This document shows, one piece after another, positions 38,503-51,400 of a stretch of 64,000 bases of DNA. The stretch is from positions 12,806,459 through 12,870,458 of the forward strand of contig CM055737.1 in the NCBI GenBank assembly GCA_029465975.1. The letters run 5' to 3'. A program made the position numbers and the translations under genes. The number at the start of each line of letters is the position of its first letter. Within the stretch, counting starts at the first letter, position 1. The notes below the pieces were generated by a model that saw nothing but the letters and a program-made list of their open reading frames with translations, had not been told where the DNA came from and made no database searches. Source of the stretch: Dallia pectoralis. Its lineage: Eukaryota; Chordata; Actinopteri; Esociformes; Umbridae.

Positions 38503-39177
38503 CCCTCCACTGACTCACACCACCACACAATGGGTCCTGCCTTGTTTTTACAAATCCTCCCCTTCACAAGAGCACAATGAATTCAAACAAGTTCTTATCC
38601 ACACTCACTCATCCAGGGACAGAAGCACACCAGGCCTCCTGTCTCCTCCTCCTCCTCCGCCTGCCAGCATGCCCCACGATCAGGGGTCTAAAGAGACGGG
38701 GACCACACAACAAGATCCTAGAGAGCCAATCAGAGAGCACAGGGGTCACTTTAGGTGTCCCATTGGTCCAGTCACAGAAGCGAAGTGATAACCCTGCGTC
38801 TTAAAATTCCAATTCAGCCAGGAATGGAATCTTAATTACCTTCAGTCGATCCAGCTGAGGAAGGACCAGAGGAAAAATGAGGTTTCTGCTGAAAGGAGGC
38901 CATGAACGGAATTAGAAGTTGAAACGACTCACTCAAGCTTCTGGCATCTGGATTCCAACAAAGTATCTCAACCAGATAAATATAGAGATTTATTTAAATA
39001 TGTTAAACTAAGTTGCATGAAAGTCTGAAATAAAATATTAAGTTTAGTTTAGAGTAGGCCGTGCTGAGTGAGAGAGGAAGAGTGAGAGGGAGAACTAATA
39101 GGAGCTGTAACGCGGGCTCATGTCTCAGTGACAGACAACTAAATGTGCCCCCCCATGAATCCAATTCTAACATATGG
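38503..39177. other. Unique DNA; no gene seen
   Basis: Ordinary sequence after the gap. A (CTC)n-like stretch is at about 38641-38660. No supported exon. Confidence 0.45.
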
Positions 39178-39600
39178 GTCTTCAACCCTATGGAAATAAG
39201 TAACTGTATTCCGACCTATGTGACTTCAACCCTATGGAAATAAGTAACTGTATTCCGACCTATGTGACTTCAACCCTATGGAAATAAGAGACTTTATTCC
39301 AACCTATGTGACTTCAACCCTATGGAAATAAGTAACTGTATTCCAACCTATGTGACTTCAACTCTATGTAAATAAGTGACTTTATTCCAACCTATGTGAC
39401 TTCAACCCTATGGAAATAAGTAACTGTATTCCAACCTTTGTGACTTCAACCCTATGGAAATAAGAGACTTTATTCCAACCAATGTGACTTCAACACTATG
39501 GAAATAAGTGACTTTATTCCAGCCTATGTGTTTTCAACCCTATGGAAATAAGAGACTGTATTCCAACCTATGTGTCTTCAACCCTATGGAAATAAGTGAA
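39178..39600. repeat. 44-bp minisatellite, about 9-10 copies
   Basis: The unit contains GACTTCAACCCTATGGAAAT and AAGTAACTGTATTCCAACCT. Copies differ at AGAGACTT/AGTAACTG/AGTGACTT and CCGACC/CCAACC. Confidence 0.95.
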
Positions 39601-41269
39601 TTTAAAGATCAACTTTGTGGTAAACAAACCGATTAATGCTTTCTCAATTTTGTCAGTGGCTACGAGTTGACCTAATTTTACAGGATCAGGTTTGGGATGT
39701 AAATTCCACAAATCTCCAAATATAATCCCACACAGGATGTGGTAGGATCAGGAATTGATCAGCTATACTGATTAAAGCCATGATATTTGTGTTCAGCTCA
39801 AAGTTTGCCATTAATGCTGTGGTACCTGCACAGTTTAACAGTACCGGAACCATTAAACTAATCATCATAGTATTCGATCCAAAAGGATGGCAGAGGGAGG
39901 AGAGCGATGTATCAATCAAAAGAGTGTATTTTTACTTCATAAAAAGCACTTAGTGGTGTAATCTGTGGATGATAATGCCAACAGATATGCCCGCGGTGAA
40001 GAGGGGGAAAATCTAAAGAAAGAAATGGATGTAATCTTCTAACGTCTGAATGTAAATTGGTACATTTGTAGTGAAAAGGACATTCTCATGTTTCTTTGTC
40101 CGAACAAGTAATTTCCCTTCCATCCCTCAGCCACAGCAGCGTTTTCTGCAGCACAGACCACTCTGCTTTCAATAGGTCGGACAGCTCATTTGCTAGACTC
40201 CCAGCTGAACTGCTGACTGCGTACTTTAGACACAGTTTGTGTGTCAGTGTGGGTGTGTGTGTCCGATGGTAGAAAGAGAGCAAAAGAGAGTGAGAGTAAG
40301 AGATCAAGAGAGAGAAAGACTAAGAGAAAGTAAGGGAGAAACAGGGGTGGGGGGGTCATTGTATCATTAAGGCACTCAGAGATCATTAGATGTAGAAGGC
40401 TTCTGCTATGCAAGGTCAGGACTGGTCTTTTTTCTGGCTGGGCAGCAGCAATAAAACAAGAGCAATCAGCTGCATCTCTCCTCTACTACCTGTCTGGATT
40501 ACAGCAGACCAGTCCATCCTGCAATATGTATTTACTGACGTCACCACATCATATATGCCAAGGACACACACACACACACATTCACACACCAGCACACACA
40601 AAGCACAGAGAATGTCTTTGTGGAGGAGAGTGGCCTCATTACAGGGGGAAATTAAGTTGTTGGCGGTGCGTCTCACTCCCAGGGAGAACAGGGCAGTGCG
40701 AGCAGGTGCAGCACACATTAGAACCAGCCCTAAAGTGGAGGCCCACGTCTGGCTACAACCCCGGTCCTTGGACAGAGAAGTAAAAGCCCTCTCAGACACA
40801 GAAACACACACTGGTTCTCTCTCAAAGAGGTGGAAACTTCACAAGTGTGTGGGTTTGCGTGTGGTCCACTTTGTAAAACAACAACCCTTCTGCACAGCAT
40901 CCAAACTCCCTACGAGCCCAGTCAAGGACGTGGTTCTGCCGGGCCCTGTTGGTTGTTGGGCGGTGCTGTTAGCGATGTGGCGTGTTCATCAAGATAGAGA
41001 TGGATGGCTTTAGAACGGACCAAGAGCTCCGTAGAGATGAATGGCCAGCTTGGCTTCTTAGTCAGCACTTTGGCCTTTCCCCCACTCATTGGTCGCTTTA
41101 TCACGCTACGCCCTCCACACCCAGGATGGAGATTAGCTCTGCCTGTCTGGGAAATGGAACCCGCTAATACCCATCAATCAAGCGCAGAGACCTCCAATCA
41201 GGGCAACACAAATAGACCAACAGCATCTCCGTCGCTCTATCGCCCAGTCATCTCGGCCGAGAGTCTCGG
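39601..41269. other. Unique DNA; no gene identified
   Basis: Short simple repeats: GAGA-rich at 40275-40340 and (CA)n at 40564-40580. A 201-codon open frame at 40408-41013 overlaps open frames on the other strand and shows no domain that I recognise. Confidence 0.4.
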
Positions 41270-41900
41270 GTAATTGTTTTCCTTAAGTCTAAATGATTGG
41301 AGAGTATCGGCGTGGGTAATGAGAGAGCAACGCGCGGGAGTGTTTTTTATGAAGAGCGGAGAGCAAGAGCGCGCGGGGGGTGGGTGGGTGATGGGGGCTT
41401 TGTGAATGCCTCGCCCGCTCGAACCGTCTCATTAGGCTAATGTTTTTTTATAAGGCACTTGAAATGTCAACGCATTGGTGGATTTAGTGTAAACTTAAAT
41501 TCCATTACCTGGCAGGCATTAATTGCTAACTGAGCTCAGGATCTTCCCCGGGGCCACTACGTTGCCTTCCTGTCATCTGGCTAACTATTCTGTCTAGACC
41601 AACTTAGAGGCCCATAATCCACCACGGGGATCAATAAACGGCACATAATTCAGGCCCAATAATGAGCTTTCACTTCAATACAAGCGCCCGGCCCCTCCAA
41701 AGGAACGCCGGGCGTAAAATGATAATGTAATTATTAAAAGGACAGAGGAAATGAGGAAGCACTTTCACATGGAGAGGGGGCGAGCCGGGCTCAATTAGGC
41801 CCCGCGCGTCGCTATCATTGTTATTGGAGACAAAGCTAATCAAGGAGGAGATCCAGGCATCAATTTCAGCAGGTAATGGAATGACACCCTCTCTGCTTTC
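41270..41900. other. Candidate conserved non-coding / enhancer-like region
   Basis: Over 600 bp free of repeats and stop-free frames, with many AATTAG/TTAATT/TAATGAG/GCTAATCAAG motifs mixed with GC-rich patches. This texture is typical of developmental enhancers. Whether it is conserved is untested. Confidence 0.3.
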
Positions 41901-42286
41901 TTTCTCTCCGTACCCAGTCTTGTGATTTCACAAACCACAGCAGATGTCTTTTTTCCCAGACTGGGACAGAGATAAGAGACATTCAGGAAGAGGAGTCACT
42001 GTTCAGGGCTACAATGTCATGAATATTTTGGGAGTTTGCGTCTTTTTCTGCAAGTGACAGCAATTGTCTTTGACTCTGGTACCAAATGCAGCTTTTCCAC
42101 ATTATGGACAGACAGTAAAACAGACAGACAGGCTGATTGACTGACTGACTTTGGGATGTAGCGTGAGATTTGATGGGTGACAAAGCAGATTTGAGGCCAT
42201 TCCAGCAAACTACGGTGTTCTCGAATTATGTGCATCCTTGAACTCCAATCTAGCCAGAGACTGGTGAGTTTCAGAATGTAGGCGGG
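41901..42286. other. Unique DNA; no gene seen
   Basis: Short unique interval before a large array. The long minus-strand open frame that ends here is generated by the array. Confidence 0.5.
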
Positions 42287-44967
42287 AGACATGGTGTGGA
42301 GTAGGGACGCAAGGGGAGGTGTGGGGTAGGGACGCAAGGGAGGTGTGGGGTGAGGACGCAAGGGGAGGTGTGGGGTAGGGATGCAAGGGGAGGTGTGGGG
42401 TGAGGACGCAAGGGGAGGTGTGGGGTGAAGACGCAAGGGGAGGTGTGGGGTGAGGACGCAAGGGGAGGTGTGGGGTGAGGACGCAAGGTGAGGTGTGGGG
42501 TGAGGAGACAAGGGGAGGTGTGGGTTAAAGACACAAAAGGAGGGGTGGGGTGAGGACGCAAAAGGAGGTGTGGGATAAGAAGACAAGGGGAGGTCTGGGT
42601 TAAGGAGACATGGGGGGGGGTGGGGTAAGGAGACATGGAGAGGTGTGGGGTAAGGAGACATGGTGTGGGGTGAGGACGCAAGGGGAGGTGTGGGGTGAGG
42701 ACGCAAGGGGTGTGGGGTGAAGACGCAAGGAGGTGTGGGGTGAGGACGCAAGGGGAGGTGTGGGGTGAGGAGACAAGGGGAGGTGTGGGGTGAGGACGCA
42801 AGGGGAGGTGTGGGGTGAGGACGCAAGGGGAGGTGTGGGGTGAGGACGCAAGAGGAGGTGTGGGGTGAGGACGCAAGGGGAGGTGTGGGGTGGGGACGCA
42901 AGGGGAGGTGTGGGGTGAGGACGCAAGGGAGGTGTGGGGTGAGGACGCAAGAGGAGGTGTGGGGTGAGGACGCAAGGGGAGGTGTGGGGTGAGGATGCAA
43001 GGAGGTGTGGGGTGAGGACGCAAAAGGAGGTGTGGGGTGAGGACACAAGGGAGGTGTGGGGTGAGTACGCAAGGGGAGGTGTGGGATAAGAAGACAAGGG
43101 GAGGTGTGGGTTAAGGAGACATGGGGAGGGGTGGGGTAAGGAGACATGGTGTGGGGTAAGGAGACAAGGTGTGGGGTAAGTAGATATGGTGTGGGGTACG
43201 GAGACATGGGGAGGTGTGGGGTAAGGAGACATGGTGTGGGGTAAGGAGCCATGGGGCGGTGTGGGGTAAAGAGACATGGGGAGGGGTGGGGTAATGAGAC
43301 ATGGGGAGGGGTGGGCTAAGGAGACATGGGGAGGGGTAAGGAGATATGGTGTGGGGTAAGGAAACATGGTGTGGTATAAAGAGATATGGTGTGGGGTAAG
43401 GAGATATGGTGTGGGGTAGGAGATATGGTGTGGGGTAAGGAGATATGGTGTGGGGTAAGGAGATATGGTGTGGGGTAAGGAGACATGGTGTGGGGTAAGA
43501 GATATGGTGAAGGGGGAGGTGTGGGGTGAGGACGCAAGGGGAGGTGTGGGGTGAGGACGCAAGGGGAGGTGTGGGGTGAGGACGCAAGAGGAGGTGTGGG
43601 GTGAGGACGCAAGAGGAGGTGTGGGGTGGGGACGCAAGGGGAGGTGTGGGGTGGGGACGCAAGGGAGGTGGTGTGTGGGGAGGACGCAAGAGGAGGTGTG
43701 GGGTGAGGACGCAAGGGGGTGTGGGGTGAGGATGCAAGGGGAGGTGTGGGGTGAGGACGCAAAAGGAGGTGTGGGGTGAGGACACAAGGGGAGGTGTGGG
43801 GTGAGTACGCAAGGGAGGTGTGGGATAAGAAGACAAGGGGAGGTGTGGGTTAAGGAGACATGGGGAGGGGTGGGGTAAGGAGACATGGTGTGGGGTAAGG
43901 AGACAAGGTGTGGGGTAAGTAGATATGGTGTGGGGTACGGAGACATGGGGAGGTGTGGGGTAAGGAGACATGGTGTGGGGTAAGGAGCCATGGGGCGGTG
44001 TGGGGTAAAGAGACATGGGGAGGGGGTGGGGTAATGAGACATGGGGAGGGGGTGGGCTAAGGAGACATGGGGAGGGGTAAGGAGATATGGTGTGGGTAAG
44101 GAAACATGGTGTGGTATAAAGAGATATGGTGTGGGGTAAGGAGATATGGTGTGGGGTAAGGAGATATGGTGTGGGGTAAGGAGATATGGTGTGGGGTAAG
44201 GAGATATGGTGTGGGGTAAGGAGACATGGTGTGGGGTAAAGAGATATGGTGTGGGGTAAGGAGATATGGTGTGGGGTAAAGACATATGGTGTGGGGTAAA
44301 GATATATGGTGTGAGTAAGGAGATATGGTGTGGGGTAAGGAGATATGGTGTGGGGTAAGGAGATATGGTGTGGGGTAAGGAGATATGGTGTGGGGTAAGG
44401 AGATATGGTGTGGGGTAAGGAGATATGGTGTGGGGTAAGGAAATATGGTGTGGGGTAAGGAGACATGGTGTGGGGTAAAGAAAATGGTGTGGGGTAAAGA
44501 TATATGCTGTGAGTAAGGAGATATGGTGTGGGGTAAGGAGATATGGTGTGGGGTAAAGAGATATGGTGTGGGGTAAGGAGATATGGTGTGGGGTAAGGAG
44601 ACATGGTGTGGTGTAAAGAGATATGGTGTGGGGTAAGGAGATATGGTGTGGGGTAAGGAGATATGGTGTGGGGTAAGGAGATATGGTGTGGGGTAAGGAG
44701 ATATGGTGTGGGGTAAGGAGATATGGTGTGGGGTAAGGAGATATGGTGTGGGGTAAGGAGATATGGTGTGGGGTAAGGAGATATGGTGTGGGGTAAGGAG
44801 ATATGGTGTGGGGTAAGGAGATATGGTGTGGGGTAAGGAGATATGGTGTGGGGTAAGGAGATATGGTGTGGGGTAAGGAGACATGGTGTGGTGTAAAGAG
44901 ATATGGTGTGGGGTAAGGAGATATGGTGTGGGGTAAGGAGATATGGTGTGGGGTAAGGAGACATGGG
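42287..44967. repeat. Mixed 20-bp / 26-bp minisatellite, about 2.7 kb
   Basis: There are two unit types. One is a 20-mer, GAGATATGGTGTGGGGTAAG, dominant from 43330 to 43510 and from 44080 to 44967. The other is a 26-mer built on GAGGTGTGGGGTGAGGACGC plus AAGGGG, dominant at 42287-43080 and 43510-43820. A composite block starting TGGGATAAGAAGACAAGG occurs at 42571, 43082 and 43821; the last two copies are 739 bp apart and nearly identical for over 250 bp. Minus-strand frames up to 617 codons (SPYPTPYLLTPHHI) are artefacts of a stop-free unit. Confidence 0.96.
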
Positions 44968-47900
44968 CTCTCCTACTGTGTATCTGCAGCTGACATTTCC
45001 AACATGGCCACAGCAGAATGATCATCACCCCGCTTATTAATCAAACAAATAAATGCTTGGAGGAACACCCACTAAGAAAGGTCACATGACTCCCAGCATC
45101 ATCTCTGTTCAGGGATCAGCAGCCATAAAGCCAAGGGGTCGGGAGTTAGCGGCACGACATTAGCCTGGATCCTTCTCAGGATGTGCAAAGAGCAATTAAT
45201 GCATCAATTAAATGGGGACAAACTGAGCTGCGTTTGCCAGAACAAAGATGTCCCGAGCAGCCGCACTGATGGGTTTCCCTGATGGAGTACTGGCAAGCTC
45301 AGAATGTCACACTTCCCATGGAGGACTGGCATATTAAGTGGGTTGAATGGGCCTTGGAGCGGATGTGTAGATATCCACATCACAAGTGCCACCATCCATC
45401 CACACCTCATGTTCCATCTGGGAAACCTGCACACAGAGGAGGTCAAGGTGAAGACTACTGCACCTCAGTGTGTGGGGACTTATGGGATTGCTCCGAGTGA
45501 AACTATCCCTCATTCACAAACTTCGAAAGAGCTGACAGAGTGGGCAGAGAGGCAGCGTCAGCCATCTTGTTTTCACCCGTCCGCTGACTCCCATTCAGAC
45601 GGGAGGAAAATACCAGCAGACGGACATTTTTTGGTTTGCATTTCAGAACTCAGAACTAGGCTCAAATAAGGCTTCTGTGATCCTCACAGATCGGATTTGG
45701 TAAAAACGACGCCACAACTGCTACAGATGTTTCCCCCTGATGTTGTCACCCCCGTCTGCCCTGTGTATACCCCCACCTGCCAATCGACTTCACATTTTGA
45801 TGAGTAATTATGCAAATTGGACCAGGACACACCCTTTCTTTTCCCCCCACAAAAGAACTGACAATTAAAACTTGTGGACGGTGTTGTGCGTCTCTGGAAG
45901 TCAGGAGATCCCCGGCGTTCTCCGCGGAGTGTGTCACGTCAAACACTGGTGCATCTGCGCCGACGGATGATGAAGACGGGAGATGTTTTAGAGGGGTTGC
46001 ACAATAATGAGCGCCACGTGACACCCAATCCCAGCCTGCCTTCCCGATTCGAGTGCCGCAATCAACACTGGGCCATCTGCAACTCTGCAATTAGCATAAT
46101 TGGCGCGTATAACATGTTTATAGTCAAGTACATGTTTTACACACTATTATTCCCTTAATAAGATCTGCGGTGGAGGTGTTCTGACAGCGATACTGCTGAT
46201 TGGACACTCTTTGTTTGGGGCAGAGGCATGTCTTAGTCCTGAAAGGGTAAAATGACAGGCTGTTTTTTAACATCCAGGTGCACGAGAAGTTGCCCTTCTT
46301 CCGGGCTGACACCAGCGCCTCCTCAACACCTGGAGGGGGAGTTGTGATCGACACCTCCATCAGCCCTGACATCGACAGAACACGCCAGACAAAGCTCAGG
46401 CCTCTTCCAGCTGCTCAACCGGAATAAATTGGACTTGATTAGAATTAATCGCAGTGCAATTTGGAAAAACTAAAATAATTCAGAAAAATCTGTTCAAGAG
46501 CTGTGTTGTAAACAAAAAACTGACTTTGCGTTAACTTTTTTTGAAACTGTTCAGCAGTAATAATATAATTCAACGTTTATACCGTAGGAAATTACAAAGA
46601 AAATTCTATCCCGGAAGAAAGTTAAAAAAATATCTGTGGGCAAATGCAACCAGATTATTGTTCTTTTTTATTATCTAACTACTGGTAAAACCGATTTATT
46701 GGGTGTGTAGTACAATCTCAACCAAGGCAGTATGAAAACACCTAGAACCTCAGTTCTCTCTTTTTTCGCCACGAAATGATAAAGGATACAAAAAAGGGAA
46801 CTTTATTTCTCATTTTTTTATATCATGGGTCTGTGTAGGGCATTGTTGCTTGAAGAATAAATTGGGTAATTCAATTAACGTGTTTCCCGATGACACATCA
46901 CAAGTGATGGAGAACGACTCTAACCCAGGCTTGAACCCTCTGTCCCCCCATCGCTCCGCTCGCCTGACAAATAGTCGTCCGGGTATAATTGAAATACATT
47001 GTTGCCAGCGTAGGTCAATAGCATTATTCCCCTCTTCACTGCCACGCGATTAACAGACTCCATTTTATCTTCCCTCCTGTTTAATTCCAGACAGACAGCG
47101 AGGGAGTGTCAGCTGCTTATCCATAAACATCTCCTCCTATCTAGAAAATAAACAAATACATAAAGCACAGTGCTACGCTGTCTGTTCAAGCAGTAAAGGA
47201 CTACTTAGTTTAGGGCAAACAAGCCAGCCATGTTGGTTCTACACATCAATACAGGGCAGTGCGAAGCTGTCATCAAAAGACTGGCGCAGATATTCACTTT
47301 AAAGGGGCCATCTGGAATTGCTGTATATATTTCTAAAACTATGCATGATGTGTTATCGCAATTTTTATAGAATATTAGATGAGGTTCTTCTAATTCTTGT
47401 ATCCAATCAGGACCTGCCATATCACCCATTTTATGAACTAGATTAATGCAAATAAAAACACTAGTGCCTCAGAATCCCGTTAAACGTAATTGTGTGGTAA
47501 ATAGTCTTGCATCCATAGCTCTGTGAAGGAACGTCAACGTGGTTACATTTCTCCAGCACCAAGCCTTAGATTGTTACACAAACAGGGGCCAGGATATACT
47601 CTGCATTGACTCACATTTCAACGGAGAAACAACAGAGACAAGTGATCTGTCAAATTCAACAGTCATCAATTAAATCGATTAAACTGATGAATCAGTAATA
47701 CGCCACTGTATTAAATACAGTGAATATTTTGGGGAATTCATTTGCTAAATATTTCTTTTTCGATGGAAGGTAATTTGGTATGACATTGGCTCATGTTCGT
47801 GCCACTTTCCACAGCAACGAACCCAAAACAACTGCACATATGTTTAAAGATAATGTCACCCAAGGACATGATCACAAATTAAATTGCAAAAACACATATT

Positions 47901-49077
47901 AGGTTTTTCTCACATCTAGTGTCCTTACGTCTTTAGGATGCTAATTTACATCACTCTGTTTAAGCTCGATACACATGGATTAATTAGCATAAGCACAAGC
48001 ATAATTTGGAGTTAAAATGGACGATTATGTGTGTTTACATGTATGGGCCTAAATTAATTTCATAAACAAATGGATAAAGTAGGGCCAGAGATTAAGGGTG
48101 GAAGAAACGCCATTAGCTTCCACTCCATGGAGGCCAGCACTGTTTATTTACCTTGTGAGTTACACAGAGTTAATTGAATTGTGTCCGTGCAATCTGTTTA
48201 CTGGTTAGCCTTGAGGATTTGAGGCAACTAGACTTCTGACATGTCACTGGAGTGACAATCCTTCAATTCATGTGTGTGTGTGTGTGTGTGTGTCTGAGTG
48301 TGTTTCAACATGGAGACGACCCAAATTAGTTTTGGATGGGCATTCAATTAAGTTCTTTGTCGGAAATGTATGTGTGTGTGTGTGGGGTGGGGGGTGTACT
48401 GTACAGTAATCGCTGATGCACGACAAGGTGGCAGATCCATTGTCTGTCTGCCTGGTAGAATGTGTTTATGAGCGAGCTCTGTGCTAGACCAACAGATTAG
48501 ACAATTATTGGAAGTCTGGGGGGGGCCGATAAGCAGGCAGCCAGCCGTCAACCTAAACCCCACCTCTCATCTCACACACACTTATGTGACAGGAAAGAGA
48601 CAGCTTGAACAATATATTTAATCCATGCTATTCTTCTGTTTGACGAGACTGATCCGGCCCACACAGGTTCAGGTCCCCCATGTCTCAGTCTGGGCGCGTT
48701 TTGTCCTGGCAGAGATCCATCGGTCGGCTGAACCGCATTCTCCCACAGAACCTGTATCAAGTGAAGCAGATCTTTGGTCATATTCTTTATTTGTCGCCAC
48801 ACGGAGGCCTTTGCCAATATTTCCTGAAGAAACACATGTCTGTGCATTTGAGGCGGTGAAGTGAGCTAAGGGGTTAGGTGTCCATCTGCATCAGAAGACA
48901 GCAGAACCTTGACCTTGGCGGTGTCTTCGATACAACCAATCCAATGTGCTTCATATTGTTGTGTATTGTCTAGAAACCTCATCGCCTAGAAACATTACTC
49001 GAAAAATTACAGCCTGGAAAAAATCTGAATTGACTGAAATCCATAAGATGATAATTGTCATCTAACAAATGTGCGCG
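44968..49077. other. Unique DNA; no gene identified
   Basis: About 4 kb of ordinary sequence. Simple repeats are limited to (GT)n at 48272-48292 and a short GT/G-rich run at 48369-48395. Regions 44990-45060 and 47880-48240 are AT-rich with TTAATT/TAATTAG motifs and could be regulatory. No exon, tRNA or rRNA was seen. Confidence 0.45.
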
Positions 49078-50513
49078 GTCTGGTACTTACTGATCTAGGT
49101 GTATGTTCTAGATGGTGTGTCTGGTGCCTACTGATCTAGGTCTATGTTCTAGATGGTGTGTCTGGTACGTACTGTTAAGGTGTATGTTATAGATGGTGTG
49201 TCTGGTACGTTCTGATCTACGTGTATGTTCTAGATGGTGTGTCTGGTACGTACTGTTTAGGTGTATGTTCTAGATGGTGTGTCTGGTACCTACTGATCTA
49301 GGTGTATGTTCTAGATGGTGTGTCTGGAACGTACTGATCTAGATATATGTTCTGGATGGTGTGTCTAGTTCGTACTGATCTAGGTGTATGTTCTAGATGG
49401 TGTGTCTGGTACGTTCTGATCTAGGTGTATGTTCTAGATGGTGTGTCTGGTACGTACTGATCTAGGTGTATGTTCTAGATGGTGTGTCTGGTGAGTTCTG
49501 ATCTAGGTGTATGTTCTAGATGGTGTGTCTGGTACGTACTGATCTAGGAGTATGTTCTAGATGGTGTGTCTGGTACGTTCTGATCTAGATGTATGTTCTA
49601 GATGGTGTGTCTGGTACGTACTGATCTAGGTGTATGTTCTGGATGGTGTGTCTGGTACGTACTGATCTAGGTGTATGTTCTAGATGGTGTGTCTGGTACG
49701 TTCTGATCTAGGTGTATGTTCTAGATGGTGTGTCTGGTACGTTCTGATCTAGATGTATGTTCTAGATGGTGTGTCTGGTACGTACTGATCTAGGAGTATG
49801 TTCTAGATGGTGTGTCTGGTACGTTCTGATCTAGATGTATGTTATAGATGGTGTGTCTGGTACGTACTGATCTAGGTGTATGTTCTAGATGGTGTGTCTG
49901 GTACGTTCTGATCTAGGTGTATGTTCTAGATGGTGTGTCTGGTACGTACTGATCTAGGTGTATGTTCTAGATGGTGTGTCTGGTACGTACTGATCTAGGA
50001 GTATGTTCTAGATGGTGTGTCTGGTACGTTCTGATCTAGATGTATGTTCTACATGGTGTGTCTGGTACGTACTGATCTAGGTGTATGTTCTAGATGGTGT
50101 GTCTGGTACGTACTGATCTAGGTGTATGTTCTAGATGGTGTGTCTGGTAAGTACTGATCTAGGAGTATGTTCTAGATGGTGTGTCTGGTACGTCCTGATC
50201 TAGATGTATGTTCTAGATGGTGTGTCTGGTACGTTCTGATCTAGGTGTATGTTCTAGATGGTGTGTCTGGTACGTTCTGATCTAGATGTATGTTCTAGAT
50301 GGTGTGTCTGGTACGTACTGATCTAGGTGTATGTTCTAGATGGTGTGTCTGGTACGTTCTGATCTAGGTGTATGTTCTAGATGGTGTGTCTGGTACGTAC
50401 TGATCTAGGTGTATGTTCTAGATGGTGTGTCTGGTACGTTCTGATCTAGGTGTATGTTCTAGATGGTGTGTCTGGTACGTACTGATCTAGGTGTATGTTC
50501 TAGATGGTGTGCA
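49078..50513. repeat. 41-bp minisatellite, about 35 copies
   Basis: The unit contains TCTGGTACGTACTGATCTAG and GTGTATGTTCTAGATGGTGTG. A rare GATCTAGGAG variant occurs at 49541, 49787, 49992 and 50156. The gaps of 246, 205 and 164 bp equal 6, 5 and 4 units, which shows nested block duplication. Confidence 0.96.
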
Positions 50514-51400
50514 CGGTTTCACGAAAGAAAACAACCTGATCCCTGGTCACATAATAAAGTACTTACCCTCAACAAGGAGAGGATCAAATTGTATGTTATT
50601 GGTACTTCATAGAGGCCATTGTCTTCTACAGCAGTAAACAAAGTATATATATGAGCTAAACCAGACCAACTAAACAGCTCAGGACATTCATGACCTCAAC
50701 CTGCATCAACATAAAACCCTGACCCATATTAGCCATTTTCATCCTCTTAACAATGTCCTTTGACCGGTCATCACTTGCCTCTGCCCTAGCAAACCTGTAA
50801 ATATCCCAGTGACCTCCTCCTACAGGGTCACCCCGCCATGCAAGCAGGGGCCATGTTATTAGATAAAGTACCCATGTTGGCCTGGCCAGGGGCACCGGCT
50901 GCTGTAATCGAATCGGGCCGAGACTAAAGGTTTATGACAGCGCTACATGAGTAAAAGTGCGCGTGTCTGGTAGATCAAATCGAGGGCCGGGGCAATAAAA
51001 CAAAAACTATCGACACTGACCATAACGACCACTTATCGCAGGCATTTTTCTGATATTTTTCATTACGTTAAGGACTCCACACTACAGAGATGAACTTTGA
51101 ACAGAAATCTGCTTGCTAGTATTGGGGATATTTAATGGGGACAATAGATGGCTACAACAATCTGCTTAATAGAAGTACTTCAAAACCTCCACCAGGGACC
51201 CAAGAACCATCTGTGAATTACATGTTTAAGTTTAGAGCTGGAACACCTGGATCATCTGGTCTCTTTATTATAAAGCCCCTTGAATAACTGACTCAGGTCC
51301 ACTGTAAAACAGCGTCGGAGGCCCAGGTGGTGTGTGACCAGAACTAGTGTACAGGTAAACAACGTCTCAGGTGCATTAAATCAAAATCGCACACTTGTAG
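50514..51400. other. Unique DNA; no gene seen
   Basis: Spacer between two minisatellites, with no supported gene. Confidence 0.45.

Noticed and set aside
37916..38580. Open frames of about 200 codons on both strands
   Set aside because: They consist of the 500-N gap.
40408..41013. 201-codon plus-strand frame
   Set aside because: Contains a CA microsatellite, overlaps long frames on the opposite strand and shows no domain.
43111..44964. 617-codon minus-strand open frame (and 561-, 411- and 323-codon neighbours)
   Set aside because: Entirely inside the 20/26-bp array. All are periodic readings of a stop-free unit, open in several frames at once.
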